DNA of 64,000 nt from Pomacea canaliculata (Eukaryota; Mollusca; Gastropoda; Architaenioglossa; Ampullariidae): contig NC_037590.1 of the NCBI RefSeq assembly GCF_003073045.1, forward strand, positions 20,301,708-20,365,707, read 5' to 3'. Position 1 is the first letter of the stretch; each line of letters begins with the position of its first letter. The notes below the pieces were generated by a model. The model ran no database searches and was not told the DNA's origin. It saw only the letters and a list, made by a program, of their open reading frames with translations. Of the stretch, positions 12,112 to 31,610 are shown piece by piece. The translations under genes and the position numbers were made by a program.

Positions 12112-14596
12112 ATATCACATTGTCTTTCATTCCTGTCGTCACCCTGGTCTTAAGACTATACCCAGAAATGTAAGGATAATCTTGTCTCCTTTGTGGACAG
12201 GCCAATAATCGTTTATATTGACTCTTGGCATTTACCTTTCTTCTCTAACCTACCTATTTGCGCGTTTGTACTAATCAATTAAAACGCTAGTTATCAAGAT
12301 AATGGCGGTTTATAGAGCTTAAATACTTTCAGTAGCAAAACAGTTATTATGCTCATGGTCATTATTATCGTCAATTATTTTGCCCTGGTTGGCCATTAGA
12401 GCACTTGATATTACCACCAACTTTCTCGATTCTTTGCCATTGTCTGAGATGCGCCGAATGTAAGGACAGTCGGGTCTTGGATGTCTGTCCCTTTGTCTTC
12501 CTTTATCCTCTCATCCGTTTACATGATTTTTGTACCACAAGTCTTTTCACTAGGGATGGAGAATTTTTCCTTGATTCTCTGTTGTATATCTTTGCTGTTG
12601 GTTCGGTCTTTGTTGTGATATTTTTCAGAGCAGACGTAAAGAATAGTTTTGCGCAAAAATGACAGATAATCAGAGTTTTCGGTTTTTGCCCTTCACCTTA
12701 ATGCGCTTAACCCATTGCAGCCTAGAATTTCCATTATACCTTTGAATCATATTTCAAATTATGACTGTATTAAAAAAAGTAGATTTGATTGTTCATTGTT
12801 CTGTTATTGATTCATGTTATATTCATTTCACTCTCTATCTCTGTATCTCTGCGATTAATGGTTTAAATTAATGTATTCTTTCTAGACATTATATACTTTG
12901 TTATCCTTAACAAGAGGAGAGTTTGTAAAGAGTTGTCATGTTAGTTAAGATTTTACAACTTTCTATAATGGGAATGACCTTTACATTATACGTGTGAATA
13001 AACAGAACATTAAGCTGATCTTCGAGCGCCTTTTTTCTCTGACAGAAAGAACATACTCGCATGACACTAAGAGGACGCCAAGCGAGGCTACTCCAAATGC
13101 ACGCCATGGATTAGTTACCTTTCCTTGACAACATTTCCACTCTTGTTGCTCCACACTATGTGTCAAGATAACCCTTTGTAATCTTACATTGAGTTCAGCT
13201 AGGGTCTCAGCGTTTGTATACGGGCTCTCATCACTGCAGCCTGCCTGATGACCCCTGTAAAAAAAAATTTAATGTATGCAAAGATAAATGTCCCTTACCT
13301 TGAGTGCTGTTTGTGTGTGACTCTTTTAAACTACTATTCACAAAACTGACATGAAAAAACACTAAGATAGGACATAATCAGGGAAATAGTTTCAATGTTA
13401 CTGCGTTTTTGAGGAAAGACAATATTATCATTGAAGCACAGATTTACTTTATCATTGAAGAACGAGATTTTGCTATTTGTGAAAATACAATTCGTTTGTT
13501 GTCCTTCATGCACTGCTCATTAAAGCTCAATAACGGAAAATACAAGCTATGTATTTAACAACAACAACAGCAACAACAACAACGGCAACCAGACGTCATC
13601 CCTCGGTTAAGATGACCTCGTCTTAACTTGTTCACCGCTATTTAAAAACATGACGGCGATGATAGCATGTCTGACCCCGTCTTGAGAGGTTATCGCTAGC
13701 CAGCTGGCAACCGGATGACAAGCACTTGAGCTGAAAACACCCAAGATGTCTGTCTTTTTTAAAGTGCAGGCAAACGTACCTAAAGCACATTGAGTAAAAT
13801 CTGAAGAATGTACTGAATGTTTGTGTGTCTGGGTTACTCTTGGCGATGTGAATATGTCTTACGACAATAATTTTTGTGTTGAGGGGAGAATAAAATAACA
13901 CCGAGTAAAATACAAAAGAGCACTGAACTCCTCATACCTACTTCTAGTTTTCTCTGTTACATTTCTGATTAGCATTCAGGCACAAAACACAACGAATTTC
14001 AATGAACAATGAAGCGGTGTAAACAGCAATTTAATGTGAAGTAGAGGAAAGTAACTCTTATAGAGACTAATTTATGCATAATGCAGTACTCTCCCCTTTA
14101 AACCCTTTTATTTATGTTCCCTGAACTATGTGAGATTTTGTTCCTTTAACTTCAATGAATTCAAATGTTCTATAAAGTTTTCTTAGTTGGTTTGATATGC
14201 GCTAAATATTTTGATTTTAAGTTTAGTATTTTATTCGTTGCAAGCATTGCATAGTTGCAATTATTTTCTAAAGAAATGTAGACATAACGTTATACGAAAA
14301 TTTATTTTTCTAAATATATTAAGTAATAGAAATGCAATTGTGACTGAGATTCCAGACAAGATGGCCAAAGAAAGAAATGACTATTAAGACGGTTAGTCGA
14401 CGAACATGCGTATTAGTAAAGATAACGTGTGGCAGACATAGAAGTACACTCCAAAACAGAAGTACATAACGCAGTAGAAAAGTATATGTCAAAAGGGAAA
14501 AAAAAGTTGACAGATTGAGACGACAGAGCAGTTAGGCAAAGGGACATAAATCACATCCCTACATGAAGATTGCTATTATTTATTTCGGATCTTCAA

Positions 14597-14725
14597 AGGC
14601 TGTTCCTTTTTCTTGTCCCGTTCATAAAACTTGTGGCCAAGCACTTTTTCTACCTAGGGGAATGAAGTTATTAATGGTCAGCCTTAACCGTAATTTTAAA
14701 GGATGGAAGTGAGGGAAATGCAGAT
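14597..14725 (+). pseudogene. Relic P450 exon 8, opposite to the neighbouring gene
   Basis: This stretch aligns by eye with exon 8 of the outer sub-clade: AGGCTGTTCC at the start, TTCATAAAACTTGTGG in the middle and CAGATGTAAG at the donor. The acceptor AG is now AA and the reading frame is broken. No other exons accompany it. A homologous relic sits at 35589-35702 in the same position relative to a P450 last exon, so the relic predates duplication of the inner genes. Confidence 0.7.
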
Positions 14726-14942
14726 GTAAGATGTCGATGACACAAATGACTCTGTGTGTGTGTGTGTGTGTGCAGAAATGTTAGAGAGTAATAAATATTA
14801 TTTTATCATTTGCTGTGAATATTTACATCAACGGGCGGCTGACCGGAGAGAGTCTGGTGTTTTAAGGGCATTATTCTTTATTATCATAAATTATTATCTT
14901 TGCATACTTATTATTAACATACTCACGCAAGCATTAAAACTT

Positions 14943-14944
<2 letters not shown>

Positions 14945-15010
<66 letters not shown>
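14945..15010. repeat. (AG)33 microsatellite
   Basis: An uninterrupted AG dinucleotide run of 66 bases. A short (TG) run lies nearby at about 14751-14772. Confidence 0.97.
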
Positions 15011-15014
<4 letters not shown>

Positions 15015-15650
15015 TATTAAAACGTTTTGAGACAAAATTTATTTTTATGATTAAAACGTAATACAAGAAAACATATAAACTTTATATGCAGTACTCTATT
15101 GATGTATTTTTATGATTAAAAAGTAATATAAGAAAACATATCAACTTTATGTGCAGTGCTCCATAGACTGTAATAATATCTTCTTAGTAGCTATGTTGCT
15201 GTGAGATTACAGATTTCATTTCAAACATGAATAAACATTTTCTGTAAGACTTGTATTTTAATTTCATTGAGAAAGGAGGCCATATGACTCATTGCAGATT
15301 TTAGAAAACAGATTTTTGCAATAATCTTTACTTTTGAACAAAAAAAAATGTGCACAACAAAGCAGCATAAAAATGCATGCGTGAACGTCCCAGGACCACT
15401 GCTGGCCTTGACTTTCGATTGAGATTGAAATAAAAAGATTTCTTAACTGTACATTTTCTAGTGTTTTCTTTGATTGGCTATTGATAAAACGATGAAAGCA
15501 ATATATTTTACAAAATATTGTTAACATCAAAGTGTTGGAGGAAATGTTTACATGTTATTGACAGAAAGCACAGGTGTCACTCAGCCAGGCCTGGCCAGGA
15601 AATATACACCAGAGAGGATGTTTGTGGGGTCAGAGTTCAGTGGATTGGCT

Positions 15651-22479
<6,829 letters not shown>

Positions 22480-22518
22480 CTGACAGGACTGGGGTGTGTG
22501 CAGACACTGTCTGTCTGA

Positions 22519-22540
22519 GTCCGTCCCTCTGGCTTTTATC
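22519..22540 (-). promoter_or_regulatory. Core promoter: TATA-like GATAAAAGCC plus AGGGACGGAC
   Basis: On minus, GATAAAAGCC is followed after four bases by AGGGACGGAC, about 40 bases upstream of the start codon. The same arrangement with identical four-base spacing occurs upstream of exon 1 at 42770 and of the orphan exon 1 at 33124. Conservation of the 10-mer and spacing suggests a core promoter or transcription-start element, although shared ancestry alone could explain it. Confidence 0.65.
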
Positions 22541-22669
22541 CTGTCGTGTAGGCGAAACTGCACACGGAGTACTTTCGGTTCTTTGTATCGCACTCACCAT
22601 TGCAAATGACATTCGGTCAACGGTTAAGGTCCTTACGCAAGTTCATATTCCAATTGAATTGTTATCTGT

Positions 22670-22870
22670 GTCGCACTGACACACGAATGTCTTACAAGCC
22701 TGCAGCAAGAGTTTATTTACAGAAGTGGGAAATACACACAGCGAATGTACGCCGGGTGGCCGGAGTTCTTTTCGTACTTTTGTCCTCAAAGTTCTCTGCT
22801 CCGCTGAGGGGCTGCGTGGCTTCAATGTTTGCTACAAACTGTATTTTGTCAGACGACTGGGGTTAGTAAG
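22670..22870. repeat. Copy 1 of a duplicated ~190-bp upstream segment
   Basis: This segment closely matches 31415-31610 in the same orientation. On plus, both copies contain an open frame of exactly 59 codons (22687-22866 and 31424-31603) starting MSYKPAARVYLQKWE and ending SDDWG. In both cases it lies upstream of a minus-strand P450 first exon. No family is recognised for the frame, and preservation could simply reflect recent duplication. Confidence 0.8.
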
Positions 22871-24805
22871 ATGCTGATTTAACAAACTGGATTAAATAAC
22901 AATTCTTCTGGTCACTTCATCTCATTCTTTGACCATCCAGCCTGTTTTCAGCCGCTCAACCTTGTAACTTACTACATACATCCAGACACCCCAACTCATC
23001 AGTTTGGTCTTTGGCCATCAGCACAGGTAAGGGAATTATCTGATGTATACAGTGTAACGTGCTTGAAGTACAGAATGTGGGAGTAAGTGTTAATCATTGT
23101 CACGTGCTGATGTAACTTTGATGGATTTTTCAGTGTTTGTTAGTGTTTACATTTTTTCTTACAAGATTTCAGCCACTATAATATAACCATCATATTGACG
23201 TGTAAATAAACACCTGCTTCTAAGGAAGACTTTCGTGTAATGAGTCAAGCAATTTTTTTATCTATATTTGAGGAGAAACCTAGAAAGAGAATTGGGAGTT
23301 CTTATATGTTTGGAGCAGGCAGAACACAGACTGATGAGCACACACAAGCACACAATCATCCACTCACCGAAAATGAAAGAAAATGGCATTTCAAATAGCT
23401 GTCCATCAACCAGCCTGGCATCGGCCAAAGGTCCTCGGTGCAGCATGATGAACCTTTTCAAATTGTCTGTTACCCTTTGTCTGCGTTTTAACATTTTGGA
23501 GCAGATGTATAATCTTCACCGGTAAAATGTGGTCAAACAGATAAACCAAACTGCAAAACACTGTCTATATGAGATTTGATTTATTAAAAGTAAAAAGTTT
23601 AAGATATTCCGAGGAAATTAAGACTAGCTTCTAGAGAAGAACTTTGTTTACGACCTCTTGAGTCTTGTCATCCCAGTTAGGTGTTGTTGTCTGTTTGCTT
23701 ATGCTTGTTTTTCTTTGTTTTAGGACTGTCTACTTAATTTTATTGTCTCACAATGACCTCGGTCTGACCCCGTCCTGGCGAGGTTTGATAAATGTTTGCT
23801 TACATGTGCAGATCTTATCTCAAGCTCAATTTTAGTATCATTTACTTATATAAACTGAAAGCACTCAAGATAGTGTCTTTCTAATGTGCAGGCAAATGTA
23901 CTGAAAGTACTTTGAGTCACCTCAGAGGATTGTACATATAGTTTGATACCTGCAGTGATGTTAGTATAGAGACTGTGCCCTTGACAGTAGAGATAGAAAA
24001 GAAAAAGAACTGCAAAAGTGTACTTTGATTAGTTAGTCAACTCATTTAGACGAAAAGTGCTTCCATATTGTTTTGGCAGAAGAAGAAGACGAGGAGGAGG
24101 AGAAGGAGAAGGAGGACTTATGTATTTATTATTTATAGGTCCACTCAAACATAAAGTTTAAAGAGATAAATTATCAGGAAGTTGTGAGACAAAATTTATT
24201 TGTATTATTACAAAATAGTACAAGATATATATACATACTTGCTATTGAAATAGATGGATAAAATAACATTTTGGGTGACCTAAAACTTATTATAATGTTA
24301 ATATTATCATGCAAGCACTTACTATGCATTGTATTCATTATTTAAATACAAACATGTAACAAAGACTCAGAAGGAAGTAAACTAAAAGGTTTATCTGAAA
24401 TAGTTTGTAGATATTAGCAATACTTTTCTTAGTGGTTGTGTTGCTGTAAAATAAAATTTTTCCAGGTGAAACACGAAACTTTTTTTACCACAATCCTTGT
24501 ATTTTAATTTTATTGAAAAGATAAGACCATATGACTCACTGAAAAAGTTCGTGGAAAGGTTTATTGTAATAATATTTACTTCTATGCAGAAGAAGGCTCA
24601 ATACAGCAAATGAAAATGCGAGGGTCCCAATAAGTGGGTTTTGACTTTAGGTTGAGACTGAAATATAACGATTTCTTAACTTCCGATTTTTGAGCGCATC
24701 TGTCTGTCTGTCATAAATTGTATATGAAAATAAAGCATTATAAATATAATAGACTTTACAATATATTGTTGTGACATCAATCTGCACTTCAAGGAATGCT
24801 TTCTC

Positions 24806-24811
24806 TTTATT
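24806..24811 (-). terminator. Polyadenylation signal AATAAA (minus strand)
   Basis: AATAAA on minus, about 98 bases past the stop of the 24909-31352 copy. Confidence 0.45.
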
Positions 24812-24908
24812 GACAGGAAATAATAATAGAAAACAAGCCATAGAGACAGAACAGCTTAAAATCACAGGTGTCACCAGGTCTGTCACATCAACCTTCAACA
24901 TTTTATCT

Positions 24909-27900
24909 TTAGTCCCGCAGCTCGGCTTTGAGCAACACAGGTCGGTCTGCGGTACTGACCAGAGTTCCAGGTAAAATCCCAATTTTGCCCTTTGGACATA
25001 CAAGACAGAAATAAATGAAAAATCAACTCTCAATAATTATTCAATGTCATTAAAAAAAGACTGTCATGTGTATATGGATAGTTTGAACTTCGAAGAAAAC
25101 ACACAATAACTATAATTTGGCCGAATTTATTAGTTCCTTTTTTTCTCTTCTTTCCCCTCACTGAATGTCTACTTCCGCTTTAACAGTAGATTTTTGTTTT
25201 CTGATCCCACCTTACCTGCAAATCATCTGTCTTGATGAATTTAACTGCCCTAAGCACGTGAACCATGGCAATCTTTATCTCCAAGAGGGCCAAGCGCATG
25301 CCAATACACAGACGAGGACCATACCCAAATGACAGAAAGGCCATAGGGTTCCTGCTCCCTTTATTTTCTTCAGAAAACCTGCTCAAAGGTACCAATGTAC
25401 AAAGCTGAAGTGTAACAGCAGCGAGTTGTAGCGACTGACATGCAATCCATGATACACTTCAGTTCTTACTAACATTTCAGATGTGTTGCTTACAATGTTA
25501 TCAAGCTAATAATTAACGAGTGCTGTGAGATTATGTAGGCAGGTATTGTCTTTACTGCCTTAAATACATTACTATCCTAATAGTCAAATGAGAGATACGT
25601 TAAAATTGTAGCTCATTTACAGGGTGTTCGGTGTATTTTCGTAAATCCTTATTTATCATGTAAACACGCCTAACAAGCTAAGTAACTTTGAATTCTTTCT
25701 CGATAGTCAACTCATGTTCACAGTTAATTGTCCATTTCACTCGCCATCATGCTCCACCACCATCATCCCACCAGCTCTACCACCAGTGCCCCTATTACCA
25801 CCATTGCTATCAATTAAACTTGTTGCCAGGACTGCTGGCACCAATGTTGTAGCTATGGTCTTCCTGCTTTCTCTTTGTTTCACTTGTCCTACCTGTAGTA
25901 TTCTGTCCACTTAATGATGACTTACCGTTCAGGAATGAACTTATCAGGTTCAGGGAAATATTCTGGATCATTCAGCACGTTGACGATAGGAATCAACACT
26001 CCAGCGCCCTTGGGGATTGTCACACCTTTGATTGTCACTGTTTCCGAGGCCAGTCTGTTTACTCTGAGAGGTTTACAGAATAGGTCAGCAACTTTGTACT
26101 GTAAATTCGCCTTATGGAATTTTTTTTTCCTTAACAAGCAACCTAACAGGAAAATATGTTTGGAACATGACTAAAATCACTTTCACTCTTAGTGATCGCT
26201 CTTTTTATGAATCGTCATCTTTGCTTTGTCAAATACATTTAATTACTAAGAATTTTTGTTTACTCAAAGAAAATTTTTTAAAAAAGAACTGCTTTTTTTT
26301 AAACCAGGTTTATTCCCTACACTTCTAGAGGAAGAAAAGTCTCTACTAACATGTTCACAGCAGGATACATTCGGAGTGTCTCGTTGATGGCGCAGTCCAG
26401 ATACTTCAGCTTTGCCACACCTTCGTAGGTAACATCACCCTGAACATTGTTTCACGGTAACAACGGATTACATGTCTAGTTTCCTTGTTCTTATTCTTAA
26501 ATAAATTAGGGTCATGGTTATCGAATTTCAGCCTCTGTGCACTTTAACATAACAGTTAAATGAAACTGTATATATACAAATAAAATATTTTATGAAGAGT
26601 TAATAAAAAGCCCCACTATGATATATCTACACGCAAAATTTATATTCTTTAATCTCTTTTATTCTGGTTCATTTGTGTATTGCAATATTAACAATAAGCT
26701 TAACCAGTCAACTGAAAGGTGCTACTAACGTGTCCCATCGTGGGTAAAGTAAACCATCATACAGTGTGTCGTAGGTAGGTTTACTGTATCATATAATATT
26801 TATATTTAATAAACTTTACTGAAAGTATAGAACAAGTGATGGTACGACAGCGATAAAAAAAACTATTGTAAGAGGTTCGTTACTAGGCGATAACTTCTTA
26901 TGTAAAGTGTAAAACGGAATTGCCCATTACTGACATCACCAAGCTGGTCCTTGATCTCCTGCAAATTTTCTCCTGTACATCAGGATGAAGTGCCAGGTTG
27001 TACGACAGAAACTGCAGGGTGGTGGATGTCGTCTCATATCCACCAAGAAAAATGACGACGGCTTGCCCAAGGACTTCAGCGTCTGATAAGGCTGCAACAA
27101 GTATCAGCTCGTGTATAAATCAGTAAGAATAAAAACATCTAGAAACAAATTCAAACTGAAAAAAAATTCGTTAAGGCTAGATATGGAAATATAGGTGTCT
27201 AGATTATTACTGCAAGTAGAGCGATTCGCGAAGACGTACATTCTATGCTCCAGTTGTTGTGTCCTTAGGTTCTATGAAAATTTGCCTGAGCTCTTGTGGT
27301 TAGAGAAATTACTCCCAAGACTGATTGGACGACAATCACTTACATTTCAGTCGTTTATTTTCCGGCTTTTCATTGTCCTCATAATCGAGAATCATCTGAA
27401 GAAAATCTGTGTGCTTTTGTGCCTAAAGACAACGAATAAAGCAACTAGACAAAACAGGATGGCAATAGTTGGGGGGGGGGAAGGTGTGTGTGTAGGTGTG
27501 GTTGGGGGGACTTGGGTGTTCACGTTTTTGTAAGTGAAAACAGCATGACAGTAGTGTGTTAGAGAGCTGGGTGTCTGTTTACGTTCTAGCTTGTAATGAG
27601 GTCTAGCACAGACAGTATGCTCTCATGCACCATATGAACCATAATACTACAGACACTTTGATATTGTATAGATACAAACACTTCGCTTTGACCTTACACA
27701 TCTTCCCTCGGACTTTCTCTGTTGTATGATGCGTAGAACAGTTTCGGAGAACGGCGTCCACCCTTGTTGTTTAAAGACGTAGGTGACCAGGAACTTCACA
27801 ACCGTCATGAGAAATGGCACAGCCGCTAAAGGAGATAAAAAAATACGTTAGTATACTCTCTGTTATTATATCTCTCATTTCTGAGTCAGAACTTGTTTAC

Positions 27901-30900
27901 ACCTTCATCTTATATATCATCTGAAAAAACAGTCTTTTAGCCAAACTGTCTTCGAGAGGAACGGTCGCGTGCTTACTCATACCATGCTGTGAAACATTGT
28001 CTCCCTTTGAAGGTAAACTAGTTGGTTAGTAAAGCAGCTTCTCTGTGTTCTTCACATTACTTGGTACAAAAATGAGCTAATTACGTGTGGCAATGAGATA
28101 AAATGCACCAAGTGACTCGGGGAAATTCAAGAAACAATTTTATTTTCTGTCTGTATTTTACTTCATTTCTCTGACAATTTTTTGGAGTTTTTCCTATTGC
28201 TAACCCACTTCTTCAAATCGTGTCATTTCCCTTGGCTGCTACCAACGAAGGAAGGAAGAAATAAAGGAAGGAATTATTTTTGATTAACAGATGTGCAGGC
28301 GTAAATTAAAATCCAAATATTCTCACTCAGAAGCACTCGATACCATGGATTAGAGGAGACAAAAGACAACAGAAGCGACGCGTCCTTGACGAAAGGATGA
28401 TTCAGATCCTCTTGGGAGTTGATTTCTATTCCAAATGCTGTTCGCGCGATCGCATCCATGGTAAAACCTCCGTAAACTCTGAGAGAAAAAGAAGGATGTT
28501 GGTAAAATTCGAACATGAAACATTTATCTTTTTTTACAATTTTGAAGACAGCGTAATGACCAGTGTACGATGTTACCAATAAACATTGCACTTACTTCTT
28601 AACATCAATTCTTTCCCCTTTGTTGATGGCCTTTTTCATGTTGTCAATCAGGTGAGCACTGCACGTGTTGATATGACTGTCCATCTAGAGAGGACAAGAC
28701 AGATCTGCTCCATTTTTCAATTTTAAATGCCTATTTTCATATCGTATTAGCTATCTTGAATACTTCCCCTTCACGTACCAGCCAGGACGATAGAAAGCTT
28801 GATCGTCGTATCCATGTGCTCTCAGATTCTTGAGTAAACTCAGGCAGAGCACTTAGTCACACTTCTTGCACATTTCTTGCAGCTAAACGCTTGTTATTTA
28901 AAATTCTTGTTATCTAACATGTTAGAAACTGTAGTGACTGGACACTCTGTCCCTTGATGCCGATCTTTTTTTTTACAGCTGTTTTTTAATTTTTGTTGCT
29001 TGAAAAAGCACTTTAAACTGAAAAGCATTATAATATTAATAAAATCCTGAAAGGAATATGTAATTAATTTATAGGAAAAAAGAGTGATCTAGCTCTTACC
29101 ATTTTCAGTTTGCCACTACTGAAAGTTGGGGTCATGATCTGTCTGACCCTGTGCCACTGTGCTCCTGCTGCACTAAACAAATTGCTTCGAAGTCCTTCTG
29201 GGAAAATATCGAACGAGTCCTGAAAAAAAACCAAAAACAAATAAAAACAAAGTGTAAGTCTTTGGCGGTGGGTTGATAGCTGCCTAAAAAACTTCACACT
29301 CATTATTTGGCTTTAATGTTTACGGTTAGTGCTGTTCTTTTGACATGGACATTTAAATTTTAGTTTTTCTTTTTATATTGATAAAATCTGTTCATGTTTT
29401 ACATGCCCGTCTTATTTGAATCGGCCATCTGAAACTATAATTTTGCGATAAATTTTTATAATCTCAGAGCTTTCTTAGAGATGTCTAATTCAATTTAAAC
29501 TGCTAGAAGTAGTATAAATATCCCTGGACAACTTACAAATCTGTCTGTAAACTTGTTGAATTCTTTCACAAGCACTTCTTTCAAAATGTCAAGGTCAGTG
29601 GTCACTAACATTGGTCGAGTTCCTGAATAGATGCTGAAATTCAAAGACTTTGTAACAGGAATAAATAAGTAACAGTACAAGTATCATAACAAATCTTTCA
29701 TCAGACAACCGTAAAATTGAGATAAATTTCTGAATGTTTCAGAACAGTACAAATATGGAGAATTTGACATCCAGCAGTATCACTTCTGGACAGTGACTTC
29801 TAGAAAATAAAAATGACTAATCAAATACTAAAAACAACACAAAAACAATAGCAGTAATGAAATATATAGGTAGGTGGTAGATCACCTGATGGCGTAGTAC
29901 AGTGAAAATAGTCTACATTCGAATGTGTCTAGAACCAAGACTGTGTGTCTGTGTGTTTGGTATTATTTGATTAAGTGGCTGCCATCATCAAGATACCTTT
30001 TAATCATTCAGCAAAAAATGTTATTTTTTTTTATAAGAAGCACTTTTAAAATGTGATATTTTTTTCAACATGAACAAAGTTTTAATGTAGTGCTAAATAT
30101 TACCATATTATATTTTTACAGTTTAATCTCAATTATAGTGTTTGGATTAGTAGAACAGTGCAGCATACCCAAATGTTTTACCATAGGTCTGTGACCATTT
30201 CTGAACGCTGACCTCATTGCCCTGGAAATCACAATATTTCACTCAGACATATAAAAAGAAAGTTATAAAATCAAATTAATCCTAAATTTTAATATATAAC
30301 ACAAGAGAAGCGGCAAAAAATGCTTATAATCCTGTATTGAACTTAAATATGACAACAAGACATGTGATTGAGGGGGAAATGTTACAAACTGCCGACTTGA
30401 CTCACACAGAAATTCAAGCAAAATACATTTATGCAACTTTTCCACCGATCTATCTTCTATAATTCTATGGAGGATATATTTTGAAAGCTGAAAAAACTTG
30501 AAAATATGTATTTGATATTTTCATACTTTTGTATTCAGCTCCTGCTGGTGACCGAAAAATGGAGTTGGCTTGGGGCCATCCACGCCTAATGATTTCCAGA
30601 CACCGAAGGACCAGGTCCCGTAGCTGTGAAAAAAAATCCTATTATAATGTGATGAAATAAAAGAGAATAACACGTGCTTGTTATGTTTTTCCTACTTTCT
30701 GTATTGAGTAGCTCTAGCTCCTGTTACAAGTGAGTGAGAATCAAATGTGTGTCTGTTGAAAAAAAGGCGCCCGTCTGTACTGGTGGGTAAAGGTGCCGAA
30801 GGTAAAGGTCAACCCCTGACCTTTGTCAGGTCGACTGGAGGGATGAGGTGTTAGAGAGCTCACTTTTCTAGGGACAAGCTTTACATGAAGACGATGCCCA

Positions 30901-31352
30901 TCTCTTCTCCCTCGCTGTCTTACCATCCCAAACCCTTTAAAGAATCAGGTCTCCATTCCACCTTGCTGCCCTAGTATGGCATTGAACCAGCACTCTCTCA
31001 GTTTGGACTCGGCTATGGCGCTGTTTACATAAGCATTACTCTTTGTTCCTCAACACATATATTATATTGACATCGGCTAAATCTACAAAATAATGCAAAA
31101 TCGTATTAATTATAAAATGTAAACACCAATTATATCAAAACAAAAGATGAAGACTGTGATATACACATATCTTACAGCGTGCCCCGCAGTTTATAAAGCG
31201 AGAACAACATTCCTTCTAAAACCTGTACAACAAGAAGCAATAAGTAAACGGTTCAACGCAACATTCTGCAATACTTACAAATACAATAAGATGCCCACGA
31301 CTGGAAGGAAGAAAAGAATGTAGGGAAATTCTGGGGCAAAAGGAAACTCCAT
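24909..31352 (-). pseudogene. Cytochrome P450, CYP3-like, 14 exons with one frameshift; probable pseudogene
   Basis: An inner sub-clade paralog with every exon and splice junction recognisable. Exons from 5': 31279-31352, 30527-30623, 30169-30221, 29537-29633, 29100-29219, 28596-28684, 28327-28478, 27698-27825, 27344-27422, 26935-27091, 26351-26439, 25926-26063, 25216-25378, 24909-24989. Exon 10 is 157 bases where all paralogs have 158. The missing base lies at about 26961-26970, after the codons for DVQEK. The shifted frame stops in exon 11, before ETLR, PERF and the haem loop. The sequence beyond still reads ETLR, PERF and FGYGPRLCIG in the original frame, so the lesion is young or an assembly error. 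The exon 10 donor is GTCAG instead of GTAAG. The TATA plus AGGGACGGAC promoter of its paralogs is absent upstream. Confidence 0.82.
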
Positions 31353-31414
31353 CTCAAAGGATCCGAATCTGTGCGATGACACTCAAAATGGACTTGTTAT
31401 GTTGGTGTCATACA

Positions 31415-31610
31415 GACACACGAATGTCCTACAAGCCTGCAGCAAGAGTTTATTTACAGAAGTGGGAAACACAAACAGCGAGTGTACGACGGGTGGCCGG
31501 AGTTCTTTTCGTACTTCTGTCCTCAAAGTTCTCTGCGCCGCTGAGGGGCTGCGTGGCTTCAAGGTTTGCTACAAACAATATTTTGTCAGACGACTGGGGT
31601 TAGTAAGATA
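31415..31610. repeat. Copy 2 of the duplicated ~190-bp upstream segment
   Basis: Partner of 22670-22870. Here it starts only about 60 bases upstream of exon 1. The roughly 120 bases carrying the TATA region in the other unit are missing between leader and segment, which suggests a deletion joined the two. Confidence 0.8.

Larger units (their letters stand above)
11918..15650. other. Intergenic between two convergent P450 genes
   Basis: Apart from the poly(A) signal, a relic exon 8 and microsatellites, no gene is visible. The part from about 13970 to 15730 resembles 34200-36270: both blocks begin with GGTTAGCATTCAGGCACAAA-like sequence (GATTAGCATTCAGGC here), contain the relic exon, and run into the last exon of a minus-strand gene. 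Around 13640-13820 there is weaker similarity to 23750-23945. These are flanks of duplicated units. Confidence 0.55.
22541..24908. other. Intergenic between first and second minus-strand P450 genes
   Basis: No supportable gene. About 22670-22870 is duplicated at 31415-31610. The part from about 24160 to 24700 resembles the downstream flanks at 15014-15450 and 35740-35880, so it is the 3' flank of the duplicated unit. A GAAGAAGGAGGAG-type purine tract lies near 24079-24117. Confidence 0.55.
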
